A stretch of DNA of 7,600 nucleotides from an uncultured Clostridia bacterium (GCA_937892655.1 CALBJC010000076.1:1-7600), one strand, 5' to 3'. Numbered from the stretch's first letter, positions 1-6,048 are shown. A program made the numbers and translations. Notes: generated by a model not told the origin, from the sequence alone.

Positions 1-470
1 GCCCGGGGAGTGGTAAAAGTACATTCTCCCGTGCTTTATCTCAAAAAACAGATCTCCCTCTTTTTCATCTTGATATGCTTTATTGGAATGCTGACAGAAC
101 AACTGTTGAAAAAACAACTTTTCTTAGTCGCTTGTCAGAAATACTGAGCCTTGATAAATGGATAATTGACGGCAATTACAGCTCTACTATGGAAATGCGT
201 ATGCTAGAGTGCGATACAGTAATCTTTCTTGACTATCCGACCGATGTATGTATTGAGGGCGCCAAAAACCGCAGGGGAAAGCCCCGCTCAGATATGCCGT
301 GGATTGAAGATGAAAACGAAGTAGATGAAGAATTTTTAGAGCTTATAAATAACTTCAGCTCACAAAGCAGACCGCAGATACTAAGCCTTTTAGAAAAATA
401 TCCCGATAAGAAGGCTTTTGTTTTTAAAAACCGAAACGAAGCTCAAACCTTTTTGAAAGGAGAATACTGA
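1..470 (+). CDS. P-loop nucleotide kinase-like protein (5' end cut by the window)
   Basis: The reading frame is open from the first complete codon at position 3 to the TGA at 468-470, giving 155 visible residues; the start codon lies outside the window. The visible part begins inside a Walker A loop (PGSGKST, codons 3-23), so only the first strand and a few residues are probably missing. Further on come HLDMLYW and the segment WIIDGNYSSTMEMRM followed by the hydrophobic strand TVIFLDYP. This arrangement is typical of the small adenylate-kinase-like ATPases often annotated as AAA-family ATPase, or as FlaR-like 'topology modulation' proteins. The GAKNRRGKPRSDMPW stretch is the arginine-rich lid-like region of that group. 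It is cytoplasmic, with no membrane segment. The substrate is unknown; the topology-modulation name is historical and should not be read as a function. Its stop overlaps the next start by one base (TGATG), implying translational coupling. An ATG at 75 lies downstream of the Walker A loop and is not the start. Confidence 0.85.
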   Translation, partial: PGSGKSTFSRALSQKTDLPLFHLDMLYWNADRTTVEKTTFLSRLSEILSLDKWIIDGNYSSTMEMRMLECDTVIFLDYPTDVCIEGAKNRRGKPRSDMPWIEDENEVDEEFLELINNFSSQSRPQILSLLEKYPDKKAFVFKNRNEAQTFLKGEY

Positions 471-946
471 TGCTCAAAAAACTAAAGTCAAATCCTTTTA
501 CAATGCTTATATGGCTTGTAATAATAATCCCGATACATATTCTGCTGTTTCGATCAAAGGTAAACTATGATTATCAGATGTGGCAGAGAATGTTAATGGC
601 ACTTTTGGCTATTGCTTTAACATTACCGGTTCACGAGTTTATACATTTTATATTTATGAAGCTGTTTTTCAAGGGTAATGTAGCTATAAAAATCGGCAAA
701 GATCCGATAGGCGTGCCAACTTTGGTAACAGTAGGTTCTTATGATAAAAAGCCGCCAAAATGGCAGTTTGCAGTAATCTATTTAGCACCATTTTTATTCT
801 TAACGCTTATACCTGATGTAGTCTTTTTGTTCAGCGGTAATGTAGCGCTGATATTCTTTATAGTTTCTGTATGTAACTGTGCAGGCTGTCTGTATGATAT
901 TTTAGAAACGCTTATTGTTATAAATGAAAGGGAATACAATCACTAA
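470..946 (+). CDS. DUF3267-type putative membrane zinc metallopeptidase
   Basis: This is a 158-residue integral membrane protein with an HExxH zinc-binding motif (HEFIH, residues 55-59) at the end of a hydrophobic segment. Hydrophobic stretches lie near residues 11-27, 41-61, 100-120 and 123-138. A second conserved-looking element, CNCAGCLYDI (135-144), fits the N-x-x-G-x-x-x-D region that follows in DUF3267 'putative zincin peptidase' proteins, and D143 is a candidate third metal ligand. The start is supported by AAAGGAGA at 456-463, six bases before the ATG. That ATG shares its A with the TGA of the kinase-like gene, so the two are probably made together. The substrate is unknown; the family is predicted rather than well characterised biochemically. 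No terminator is visible after it, and the promoter of the next gene begins two bases after its TAA. Confidence 0.8.
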   Translation: MLKKLKSNPFTMLIWLVIIIPIHILLFRSKVNYDYQMWQRMLMALLAIALTLPVHEFIHFIFMKLFFKGNVAIKIGKDPIGVPTLVTVGSYDKKPPKWQFAVIYLAPFLFLTLIPDVVFLFSGNVALIFFIVSVCNCAGCLYDILETLIVINEREYNH

Positions 947-947
947 C

Positions 948-976
948 TTGACTATTTTGTTTCATATCGGTATAAT
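948..976 (+). promoter_or_regulatory. sigma-A type promoter for the 1034-1705 gene
   Basis: TTGACT (948-953) and a perfect TATAAT (971-976) are separated by exactly 17 bases. Transcription would start near 983, giving an untranslated leader of about 50 bases before the ATG at 1034. The -35 box starts two bases after the stop codon of the preceding gene, so this promoter separates the acidic membrane protein gene from the kinase/DUF3267 pair. I saw no operator-like dyad around it. Confidence 0.8.
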
Positions 977-1033
977 GGTAATTGTGTGTGAAAGCAAAAT
1001 ATTATATTCTAAAAAACACGGAGGAAAAAACAA

Positions 1034-1705
1034 ATGGAAAATATGGAAAACACAAACATTGAAAACACAGGTGCTGTAAATACAGAAGCTGAAAAGAAAA
1101 AGCAAAACAAGCTTTTCAACCTTGTTTTTGCGGCTATAGTTATCGTGGTAGTGGTCGTTGTAATTATTAACCGTCTGAATATCGTAAAGCCACAGGTAAC
1201 TATCGATGATGAAACCCTGAGTGTTGGTATGACAGTTGAAAAGCTTGTAGATGCAGGCTTTACAGTAGGTCTTTCAATGACAGGCAGCGGTGATCTCGAT
1301 TTAGACTCACAGCCAAAGGTGCCTGGTGAAAAGTATAGTTCAACACCATACTACATTTTCAAAGACGGCGAATATACAAATGTAACCTTCAGCGTTTATA
1401 ACAGAAGTGTAAATGCCTGCGATTTTGAGGATAGCAGAATTTATGCCTTTTCTTACAGCGCACGTTTTAATTTCTCAGGCACAGAGGTTTTAATCAACGA
1501 TATCGAAATAGGCGGTATGGATGTTGATGACGCTATCGAAGAATTAGAGGATTTAGGCGTTAAGTTTGATGATGACAAGAAGGAAGAATTCTTAGATGGT
1601 GACTATGGCTTTATCATCGGTAATTCAGGTGACTACTCATTTGAAATCAATGCAGATGACGCAGGCGAAGTAATCGAAAGCATCAGAGTAAAGCTCAAGG
1701 TATAA
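1034..1705 (+). CDS. Single-pass membrane-anchored acidic protein of unknown function
   Basis: I do not recognise this 223-residue protein. It has a hydrophilic N-terminus rich in Asn and Glu (1-20), a positive patch (KKKQNK, 21-26), and one strongly hydrophobic segment of mostly Val and Ile (about 30-45). A largely acidic C-terminal domain of about 175 residues follows. Positive charge before the membrane segment predicts the C-terminal domain is outside the cell. There is no lipobox. Two segments resemble each other: 55-76 (VTIDDETLSVGMTVEKLVDAGF) has the same hydrophobic pattern around a Gly-Met as 154-176, which contains GGMDVDDAIEELEDLGV. This may be a duplicated small domain, with the second copy about four residues longer. 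The start is set by GGAGG at 1020-1024, nine bases upstream; an in-frame Met at residue 4 is less well placed. It has its own promoter and appears monocistronic, with the hairpin at 1759-1796 as likely transcript end. Confidence 0.8.
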   Translation: MENMENTNIENTGAVNTEAEKKKQNKLFNLVFAAIVIVVVVVVIINRLNIVKPQVTIDDETLSVGMTVEKLVDAGFTVGLSMTGSGDLDLDSQPKVPGEKYSSTPYYIFKDGEYTNVTFSVYNRSVNACDFEDSRIYAFSYSARFNFSGTEVLINDIEIGGMDVDDAIEELEDLGVKFDDDKKEEFLDGDYGFIIGNSGDYSFEINADDAGEVIESIRVKLKV

Positions 1706-1728
1706 TATAAATTTTATATTTTTCCATC

Positions 1729-1757
1729 TAGACAAACAACATAAAATATGTTATAAT
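1729..1757 (+). promoter_or_regulatory. Extended -10 sigma-A promoter of pyrB
   Basis: TAGACA (1729-1734, five of six matches to the -35 consensus) and TATAAT (1752-1757) are 17 bases apart. The -10 box is preceded by TG at 1749-1750 (TGTTATAAT), an extended -10 element. The initiation region counting from the last T of the -10 box is C at +6, +7 and +8 (1763-1765) and G at +9 to +12 (1766-1769), so initiation can occur at C or G. All these positions lie inside the 5' arm of the terminator hairpin at 1759-1796. The pyrB ATG is at 1840, leaving a leader of about 75 bases. Confidence 0.82.
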
Positions 1758-1758
1758 T

Positions 1759-1796
1759 AAATCCCGGGGAATAATGACATTCCTCGGGATTTTTTT
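1759..1796 (+). terminator. Intrinsic terminator overlapping the pyrB transcription start; possible attenuator
   Basis: The arms 1759-1772 and 1779-1792 can form a 14-base-pair stem with one G-U wobble (G1767 with T1784) around a six-base loop (AATGAC, 1773-1778). A run of seven T follows at 1790-1796, partly used in the stem. For transcripts arriving from the 1034-1705 gene this is a complete rho-independent terminator. For transcripts from the pyrB promoter the RNA begins within the 5' arm, so the stem is shorter: about 10 pairs from C1763, 9 from C1764, and 7 from G1766. In the last case four bases separate stem and U-tract. The hairpin is seen directly; a regulatory role is inferred. Confidence 0.8.
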
Positions 1797-1826
1797 AGCG
1801 CTTTTTCTGTTATTTTCATTTTCAGT

Positions 1827-1834
1827 AAGGAGAG
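1827..1834 (+). promoter_or_regulatory. Ribosome binding site that sets the pyrB start
   Basis: AAGGAGAG lies five bases before the ATG at 1840. The reading frame is also open upstream to an ATG at 1774, but that ATG lies in the terminator loop and lacks a well-spaced Shine-Dalgarno sequence. Starting there would add 22 hydrophobic residues absent from aspartate carbamoyltransferases. The 1840 start also gives the STRT active-site motif the same residue numbers (52-55) as in E. coli PyrB. Confidence 0.85.
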
Positions 1835-1839
1835 TATAT

Positions 1840-2916
1840 ATGTCTGAATTTACAAATCTTTTAGACCTTAACGATTATCCTGTTTCGTGGTGGAACAAGG
1901 TTGTTGAGCTTGGTGCTTTAATCAAGCAGACCCCTGCAAAGTATGCAAAGGCTTGCGAGGGCAAAATTATGGCAACCCTTTTCTATGAGCCATCAACAAG
2001 AACTCAGATGTCATTCCAGTCAGCTATGATAAGACTGGGCGGTAGCATTATCGGCTTTGATAATCCTCAGTCATCATCTGTTGCAAAGGGCGAAAACTTA
2101 AAGGATACTACAAAGATAGTAAGTAACTATTCAGATATCGTAGTTATCCGTCATCCAAACCCTGGCGCTGCAAAGGCTGCTGCATTATCGGCTGATTGCC
2201 CTATCATCAACGCAGGCGATGGCGGTCATCTTCACCCGACTCAGACTCTCACAGACCTTCTTACCTTAAAGCTTGAAAAGGGCAGAATGGATAACCTTAC
2301 AATCGGTATCTGCGGTGACCTCAAAAACGGCAGAACAGTTCATTCTCTTATCAAGGCTCTCTCATGCTATGAAAATAACAGATTTGTACTTATATCAACA
2401 AAGGAACTCAAGGTTCCAAGCTACATTATAGACCTTCTCAGAGCGCAGTGCTGCGATTACAAGGAGGTTGAAAGCTTAGAAGAGGCAATCTCTGAGCTTG
2501 ACGTTTTGTATATGACAAGAATTCAGAAGGAGCGTTTTGCAAGCGAGGAAGAGTATCTCGCTCAGAAGGATATCTACGTTCTTGACAGATTAAAGCTCCA
2601 GAGCGCAAAGCGTGATTTGGCGGTTTTACATCCACTCCCAAGAGTTGATGAAATAACTGTTGAAATTGATGATGACCCAAGAGCTATATATTTCAAGCAG
2701 GCAAAATACGGCGTTTATGTAAGAATGGCGCTTATTTTAACTGTACTTGATGAAAATGAGGATAAAGCTCCTTTAGTCAAGGGTAAAGAATACCCTGGCG
2801 TTGTATGTAAAAATCCTAAGTGTATCACAAACCTAGAGCATTACATCAAGCCTACATTTACAAAATGCGGTGACATTGTTACCTGCGAATACTGCGACGA
2901 GCAGATTTTACTCTAA
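1840..2916 (+). CDS. pyrB: Aspartate carbamoyltransferase catalytic chain with a C-terminal PyrI-like zinc domain
   Basis: This enzyme joins carbamoyl phosphate and L-aspartate to give N-carbamoyl-L-aspartate and phosphate, the committed step of de novo pyrimidine synthesis in the cytoplasm. Active-site elements are intact: S52-T-R-T55 for carbamoyl phosphate, the mobile loop SSSVAKGEN (78-86) with K83, R104 in IRHP, H132 in HPTQT, R165 in DLKNGRTVHS, R227 and Q229 in TRIQKERF, and HPLPRVDE (264-271). The catalytic part ends near residue 304. A tail of about 50 residues follows with C323-x4-C328 and C349-x2-C352, plus an extra C343. This matches the Cys pattern of the E. coli PyrI zinc domain (CxxxxC, then CxxC), with 20 rather than 23 residues between the pairs. 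PyrI's nucleotide-binding domain is absent, and no pyrI gene lies nearby. At 358 residues it is longer than E. coli PyrB (about 310). The ASKHA gene follows after 18 bases. Confidence 0.96.
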   Translation: MSEFTNLLDLNDYPVSWWNKVVELGALIKQTPAKYAKACEGKIMATLFYEPSTRTQMSFQSAMIRLGGSIIGFDNPQSSSVAKGENLKDTTKIVSNYSDIVVIRHPNPGAAKAAALSADCPIINAGDGGHLHPTQTLTDLLTLKLEKGRMDNLTIGICGDLKNGRTVHSLIKALSCYENNRFVLISTKELKVPSYIIDLLRAQCCDYKEVESLEEAISELDVLYMTRIQKERFASEEEYLAQKDIYVLDRLKLQSAKRDLAVLHPLPRVDEITVEIDDDPRAIYFKQAKYGVYVRMALILTVLDENEDKAPLVKGKEYPGVVCKNPKCITNLEHYIKPTFTKCGDIVTCEYCDEQILL

Positions 2917-2934
2917 TAAAAAGGAGATGAGAAT

Positions 2935-4413
2935 ATGCAGGTTATCTGCAACACAAACTGTTATGAAACTGACGGTAAAATACCTCTTTTAACGCTGTTG
3001 CAGTTAAACGGCTCGCATATCTCAGCCCCTTGCGGCGGTAAGGGTACCTGTCAAAAATGCAGAGTATTTCTCATTTCAGGTAAGGTTAAAACCCCTGAGG
3101 GCGAAGTAGTAGCCCCGAATTCTATTTTAGCGTGCGAATCATATCCGCTTGAGGATTGCGCTATCGCTGTAATGAGCGAGAGTATTGAGGTTGAGACAAA
3201 TGATATCCCCGATGAATTATCACCGTTTTCATTCAATCTTGGTATGGCAGTAGATATCGGTACTACAACTATTGCTATTGATTTTTATGACCTTGATGAA
3301 GGCATCAGGGTAGTTACAGAGGGCGTTACAAATCGTCAGAGAGCGATGGGCGCTGATGTTATTACAAGAGTAGAATACGCTATAAACCACGGCAACGAGG
3401 CGCTGACAAGGTCGGTAGTATATTCTATAAATGACGCTGTTCAAAGCGTTCAGGCAAAGTATGGCATTTATGCCAATAACATAAAACAGGCGGTTGTATC
3501 AGGCAACAGCATTATGCTGCATCTCTTATGCGACTGCGATGTTTCAAAAATGGCTCAGACTCCTTATCAGATGTCAGAATCGTTTGGTATTACAAAAAAG
3601 GCGAGGGAACTTGGTCTTAAGATCAACCCTGATGCCGATGTATATATCGCCCCATGCCCTGCGGCATTCGTGGGCGCAGATATCGCCCTTGGCGTTATGA
3701 CCTCGGGTATGCTTTATACCGATGAAACAACCTTGCTTGTAGATATCGGTACAAACGGCGAAATAGCTCTTTGCCACAGAGGAAAGCTCTACTGCGCGGC
3801 AACCGCTGCGGGTCCTGCTTTTGAGGGCGCTAATATTGAGTTTGGTATGGCGGCGTGTGAAGGCGCTATCTCAGAGGTTTTTGAAAAGAATGATACTCTG
3901 ATGGTAGGCGTTATCGGTGGCGGTACTCCTAAGGGTATCTGCGGTTCAGGGCTTTTAGATGCGATAAGCGTAGGCCTTGATATAGGCGCTATTGATGAAA
4001 CGGGTCTTCTGATTGGCGATGATGGCTATTATCTTGATATCAACAGCGGAATTGAGATAACTCAGCGAGATGTAAGAGAGGTTCAGCTTGCAAAATCTGC
4101 AATCTGTTCAGGTATTGCAACTCTTGTTGAGTATGCAGAAATTTCCTTTGAAACTATAGATAAGGTTTTGCTTGCAGGCGGCTTTGGCGCAAAGCTCAAT
4201 ATCAACAGCGCTTGCGCAATAGGGCTTATCCCTTATAAGCTCAAAAACAAGATTTACCATATCGGCAACAGCTCACTAAAGGGTGCAGGCGAGGTTCTGG
4301 TAAACCCTGCAAAGCGTTACGAAGCAGAGGCTATCTGCAGAGATATGGAATACATAGAGCTTGCAGACAGCGAATTCTTCTCATCTGCATTTATAGAAAA
4401 TATGATGTTTTAA
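2935..4413 (+). CDS. [2Fe-2S] ferredoxin-ASKHA domain protein, corrinoid-activator-like (short form)
   Basis: This 492-residue cytoplasmic protein resembles the reductive activators of corrinoid enzymes (RACo/RamA-like, DUF4445 group), which use ATP to restore the Co(I) state of corrinoid proteins. An N-terminal ferredoxin domain (about 1-90) carries C33-x5-C39-x2-C42 and C67 as likely [2Fe-2S] ligands. An ASKHA ATPase fold follows: DIGTTT (107-112) as the first phosphate loop, GNSIMLH (190-196), VGAD (246-249), DIGTNGE (270-276) as the second phosphate loop, CGSGLLDA (336-343) and LAGGFGA (413-419). Characterised RACo proteins are longer, about 630 residues, with a linker and middle domain between these parts. 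Here the ASKHA fold begins about 12 residues after the ferredoxin domain, so those parts are missing. The start has AAGGAGATGA at 2921-2930. It follows pyrB by 18 bases and is probably co-transcribed. No corrinoid protein or methyltransferase is in view, so the partner is unknown. Confidence 0.85.
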   Translation: MQVICNTNCYETDGKIPLLTLLQLNGSHISAPCGGKGTCQKCRVFLISGKVKTPEGEVVAPNSILACESYPLEDCAIAVMSESIEVETNDIPDELSPFSFNLGMAVDIGTTTIAIDFYDLDEGIRVVTEGVTNRQRAMGADVITRVEYAINHGNEALTRSVVYSINDAVQSVQAKYGIYANNIKQAVVSGNSIMLHLLCDCDVSKMAQTPYQMSESFGITKKARELGLKINPDADVYIAPCPAAFVGADIALGVMTSGMLYTDETTLLVDIGTNGEIALCHRGKLYCAATAAGPAFEGANIEFGMAACEGAISEVFEKNDTLMVGVIGGGTPKGICGSGLLDAISVGLDIGAIDETGLLIGDDGYYLDINSGIEITQRDVREVQLAKSAICSGIATLVEYAEISFETIDKVLLAGGFGAKLNINSACAIGLIPYKLKNKIYHIGNSSLKGAGEVLVNPAKRYEAEAICRDMEYIELADSEFFSSAFIENMMF

Positions 4414-4417
4414 ATAT

Positions 4418-4448
4418 AAAAAGCCGAAGATTACTCTTCGGCTTTTTT
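4418..4448. terminator. Bidirectional intrinsic terminator shared by the two convergent operons
   Basis: The arms 4418-4430 (A5 then GCCGAAGA) and 4435-4447 (TCTTCGGC then T5) pair perfectly over 13 bases around the loop TTAC (4431-4434). T4443-4448 gives the U-tract on the + strand and A4418-4422 gives it on the - strand. It therefore ends both the pyrB/ASKHA transcript and the prfB-tadA series. The loop holds the tadA stop codon (4431-4433 complement), and the right arm encodes the last TadA residues. Confidence 0.9.
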
Positions 4449-4907
4449 GTTTTGCTTTTTAATTCTGAGTTCCTTAAAAAAATCTGATAATATCTGTGAG
4501 CATTCTTCCTGCAAAACACCGCTTGTGATTTGCGGCTTGTGATTGTAAGGCAGTTCAAACAGATTTATAACAGAGCTCAGTGACCCTGCCTTTTTATCCT
4601 CTGCGCCATAGATTACTCGCTCGATTCTTGAATTGATTATTGCCCCTGCGCACATAGGGCATGGCTCTAGTGTTACATAAAGCTCACAGTCGATAAGCCG
4701 CCAGCCGCCAAGCGTTTTTGCCGCTTCTTCAATAGCGATTATCTCAGCGTGGGCAAGAGGAGATCTATCGGTTTCACGTCGGTTATACCCCTCGCCGACT
4801 ATCTGCCCCGTACTTTTTTTGACAACTACCGCCCCTATCGGCGCTTCGCCCATATCATACGCTTTTTTAGCAAGCTCAAGCGCTTTTTTCATATACAGAC
4901 TATCCAT
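4431..4907 (-). CDS. tadA: tRNA-specific adenosine deaminase (wobble A34 to inosine)
   Basis: This 158-residue cytidine-deaminase-fold enzyme deaminates A34 of tRNA-Arg(ACG) to inosine, allowing decoding of CGU, CGC and CGA. The zinc and catalytic signature is intact: H53-A-E55 (zinc ligand His and proton-shuttling Glu) and P82-C83-P-M-C86 (two zinc-binding Cys), with N42 in the conserved GYNRRE segment. The length is normal for bacterial TadA. Its ATG begins three bases after the stop of the upstream membrane protein gene. No clear Shine-Dalgarno lies in front of it (only GGTG within the preceding gene's last codons), so translation is probably coupled. A second Met at residue 6 has no better site. 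The C-terminus is lysine-rich (IKKQNKKAEE) and its final codons are part of the terminator stem. TadA and guanine deaminases look alike, but the PCPMCAGA and GGWR elements favour TadA. Confidence 0.93.
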   Translation of the reverse strand: MDSLYMKKALELAKKAYDMGEAPIGAVVVKKSTGQIVGEGYNRRETDRSPLAHAEIIAIEEAAKTLGGWRLIDCELYVTLEPCPMCAGAIINSRIERVIYGAEDKKAGSLSSVINLFELPYNHKPQITSGVLQEECSQILSDFFKELRIKKQNKKAEE

Positions 4908-4910
4908 AAT

Positions 4911-6014
4911 CTACACCAGCTTTACTGAAAGGATAGAGTAAACTATAGTACAAGCAAGCCACAGAATAAACGGACCTGATGAAAGAATGGTAAATATCTT
5001 TTCTTTGAATGAAATGCTTGTCTGCCTGTCGCTTACATTGAATTTCGCAAATTTTTCAGGCGGGTGAGAAGAAAGGTATCTTATACAGAAGAATAAAAGT
5101 ACTGCGTATGTGACATATTCAAATGGCTTCTGATAATGAGTAGGTATAGAGAAGGTTGAAAGCCAGAGTATGTATGAAATCATACGGCTTGTTATTCTCA
5201 TAGCTATTGCCACAAGTAAAGACCTTGTCTTGTAAGCAAAGTATGCAACGGTAATGCCGATAAGCATTGTATATGGGAAAAACATAAGCGATGATACAGA
5301 CAGCGATGCGCATATGCAGGTCAGAGCGATTGTAAATGTTCCGCCAAACTGCGAGAATACGGGCATTGCAAGACCTCTGAAGAAAATCTCAAACAGTATC
5401 GGCATTACGAAAAATTCAAAGAAGGTAAACAATAAAATAACGCCGATATCGTCAGAAACGATACAGTTATAATACTTTTCTGTTACGCCAAGCTTAGAAA
5501 CAGAAACAAAGGTAATATTGTTTATTACTCTTGCTATAATCGTTGTAATAATAATAAAAGGCAGACAGTAGAGGGTTGTATCCTTTTCCGGAATATGCCA
5601 GTTTACAAATGCCCTGAATGGCAGCTTTGTCAAAAGCATGAATGATATGATAGGAAGTAAAAAAGAAAGCGTGCATACTGCTATATAGATAAGCAGAGAT
5701 TTCATATCGGTGTATTCAATTATTCTGTTGTTGATAACATCATCAAATGTCAGAACGTGATAGCTGTATTCGCTAAGAATAACTGAGCCTAAGATGTTTA
5801 CCAGAAACATCAATGTCATACTCAGACCAAAAGCGCCTGCGCATTTTTTCAGAGCTTTTTTCTCTTTTTGCTCGGTAGTCTGATGGATAAAGCCCTTGCC
5901 ATCCATATACGCCTTTTCAACCTCGGTTGAATCGTTTCTGAATGTATGCGGATTTTTATTATCATCGCGCCATTTGTCAAATATTTCATTTACATAGGTT
6001 TTATTGTCGCTCAT
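4911..6014 (-). CDS. CPBP-family-like multi-pass membrane protein, probably catalytically inactive
   Basis: This 367-residue protein has a charged cytoplasmic N-terminus (about 1-58) and roughly eight hydrophobic segments (about 60-80, 106-128, 148-170, 190-207, 226-260, 265-287, 300-315, 344-363). The region 195-290 resembles the CPBP (CAAX protease and bacteriocin-processing, Rce1-like) domain. IFFRGLAMPVF (210-220) corresponds to the EExxxR(G) motif, followed by helices equivalent to the FxxxH and HxxxN motifs. The catalytic residues do not match. The first Glu of EExxxR is F208 (the second, E209, and R213 remain). FxxxH aligns with L238-SVS-S242. HxxxN aligns with R273-ITS-R277. If the alignment is right, peptidase activity is unlikely. 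The start is supported by AGGAGG six to seven bases upstream (complement of CCTCC at 6021-6025). It lies 34 bases after the TSCPD gene and three bases before tadA. Its function is unknown. Confidence 0.75.
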   Translation of the reverse strand: MSDNKTYVNEIFDKWRDDNKNPHTFRNDSTEVEKAYMDGKGFIHQTTEQKEKKALKKCAGAFGLSMTLMFLVNILGSVILSEYSYHVLTFDDVINNRIIEYTDMKSLLIYIAVCTLSFLLPIISFMLLTKLPFRAFVNWHIPEKDTTLYCLPFIIITTIIARVINNITFVSVSKLGVTEKYYNCIVSDDIGVILLFTFFEFFVMPILFEIFFRGLAMPVFSQFGGTFTIALTCICASLSVSSLMFFPYTMLIGITVAYFAYKTRSLLVAIAMRITSRMISYILWLSTFSIPTHYQKPFEYVTYAVLLFFCIRYLSSHPPEKFAKFNVSDRQTSISFKEKIFTILSSGPFILWLACTIVYSILSVKLV

Positions 6015-6048
6015 TTTTTACCTCCTCTCTGGAAAATTTTTCTGAAAA

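Noticed and set aside
1704..1720. AT-rich dyad after the 1034-1705 gene as a terminator
   Set aside because: The arms AATATAAA and TTTATATT are all A/T with almost no loop, so a stable terminator hairpin is unlikely; the GC-rich hairpin at 1759-1796 is far better.
1774..1839. In-frame upstream extension of pyrB that would add 22 hydrophobic residues like a signal peptide or an attenuation leader peptide
   Set aside because: Its ATG lies in the terminator loop without a well-spaced Shine-Dalgarno site, whereas AAGGAGAG sits just before the 1840 ATG. The frame does not stop before pyrB, and the U-tract comes too early for a translated leader to influence termination as in E. coli pyrBI.
1764..1839. 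PyrR-type attenuator in the pyrB leader
   Set aside because: The leader is only about 75 bases, and I see neither the conserved PyrR-binding loop (of the UCC...GAGG type) nor an alternative antiterminator hairpin.
2438..2680. Open frame on the - strand inside pyrB
   Set aside because: It lies wholly within a strongly conserved gene, has no recognisable product and no ribosome binding site; it is a shadow frame. The same applies to the other open frames inside the ASKHA gene, the CPBP-like gene and the malic enzyme gene.
4911..6014. Active CAAX-type or bacteriocin-immunity protease
   Set aside because: The domain resemblance is real, but the catalytic Glu, both His and the Asn appear substituted, so an active-protease label is not supported.
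6015..6048. Internal promoter between the TSCPD and CPBP-like genes
   Set aside because: The 34-base gap holds a strong Shine-Dalgarno site and an A/T tract, but no -35/-10 pair that I can support.
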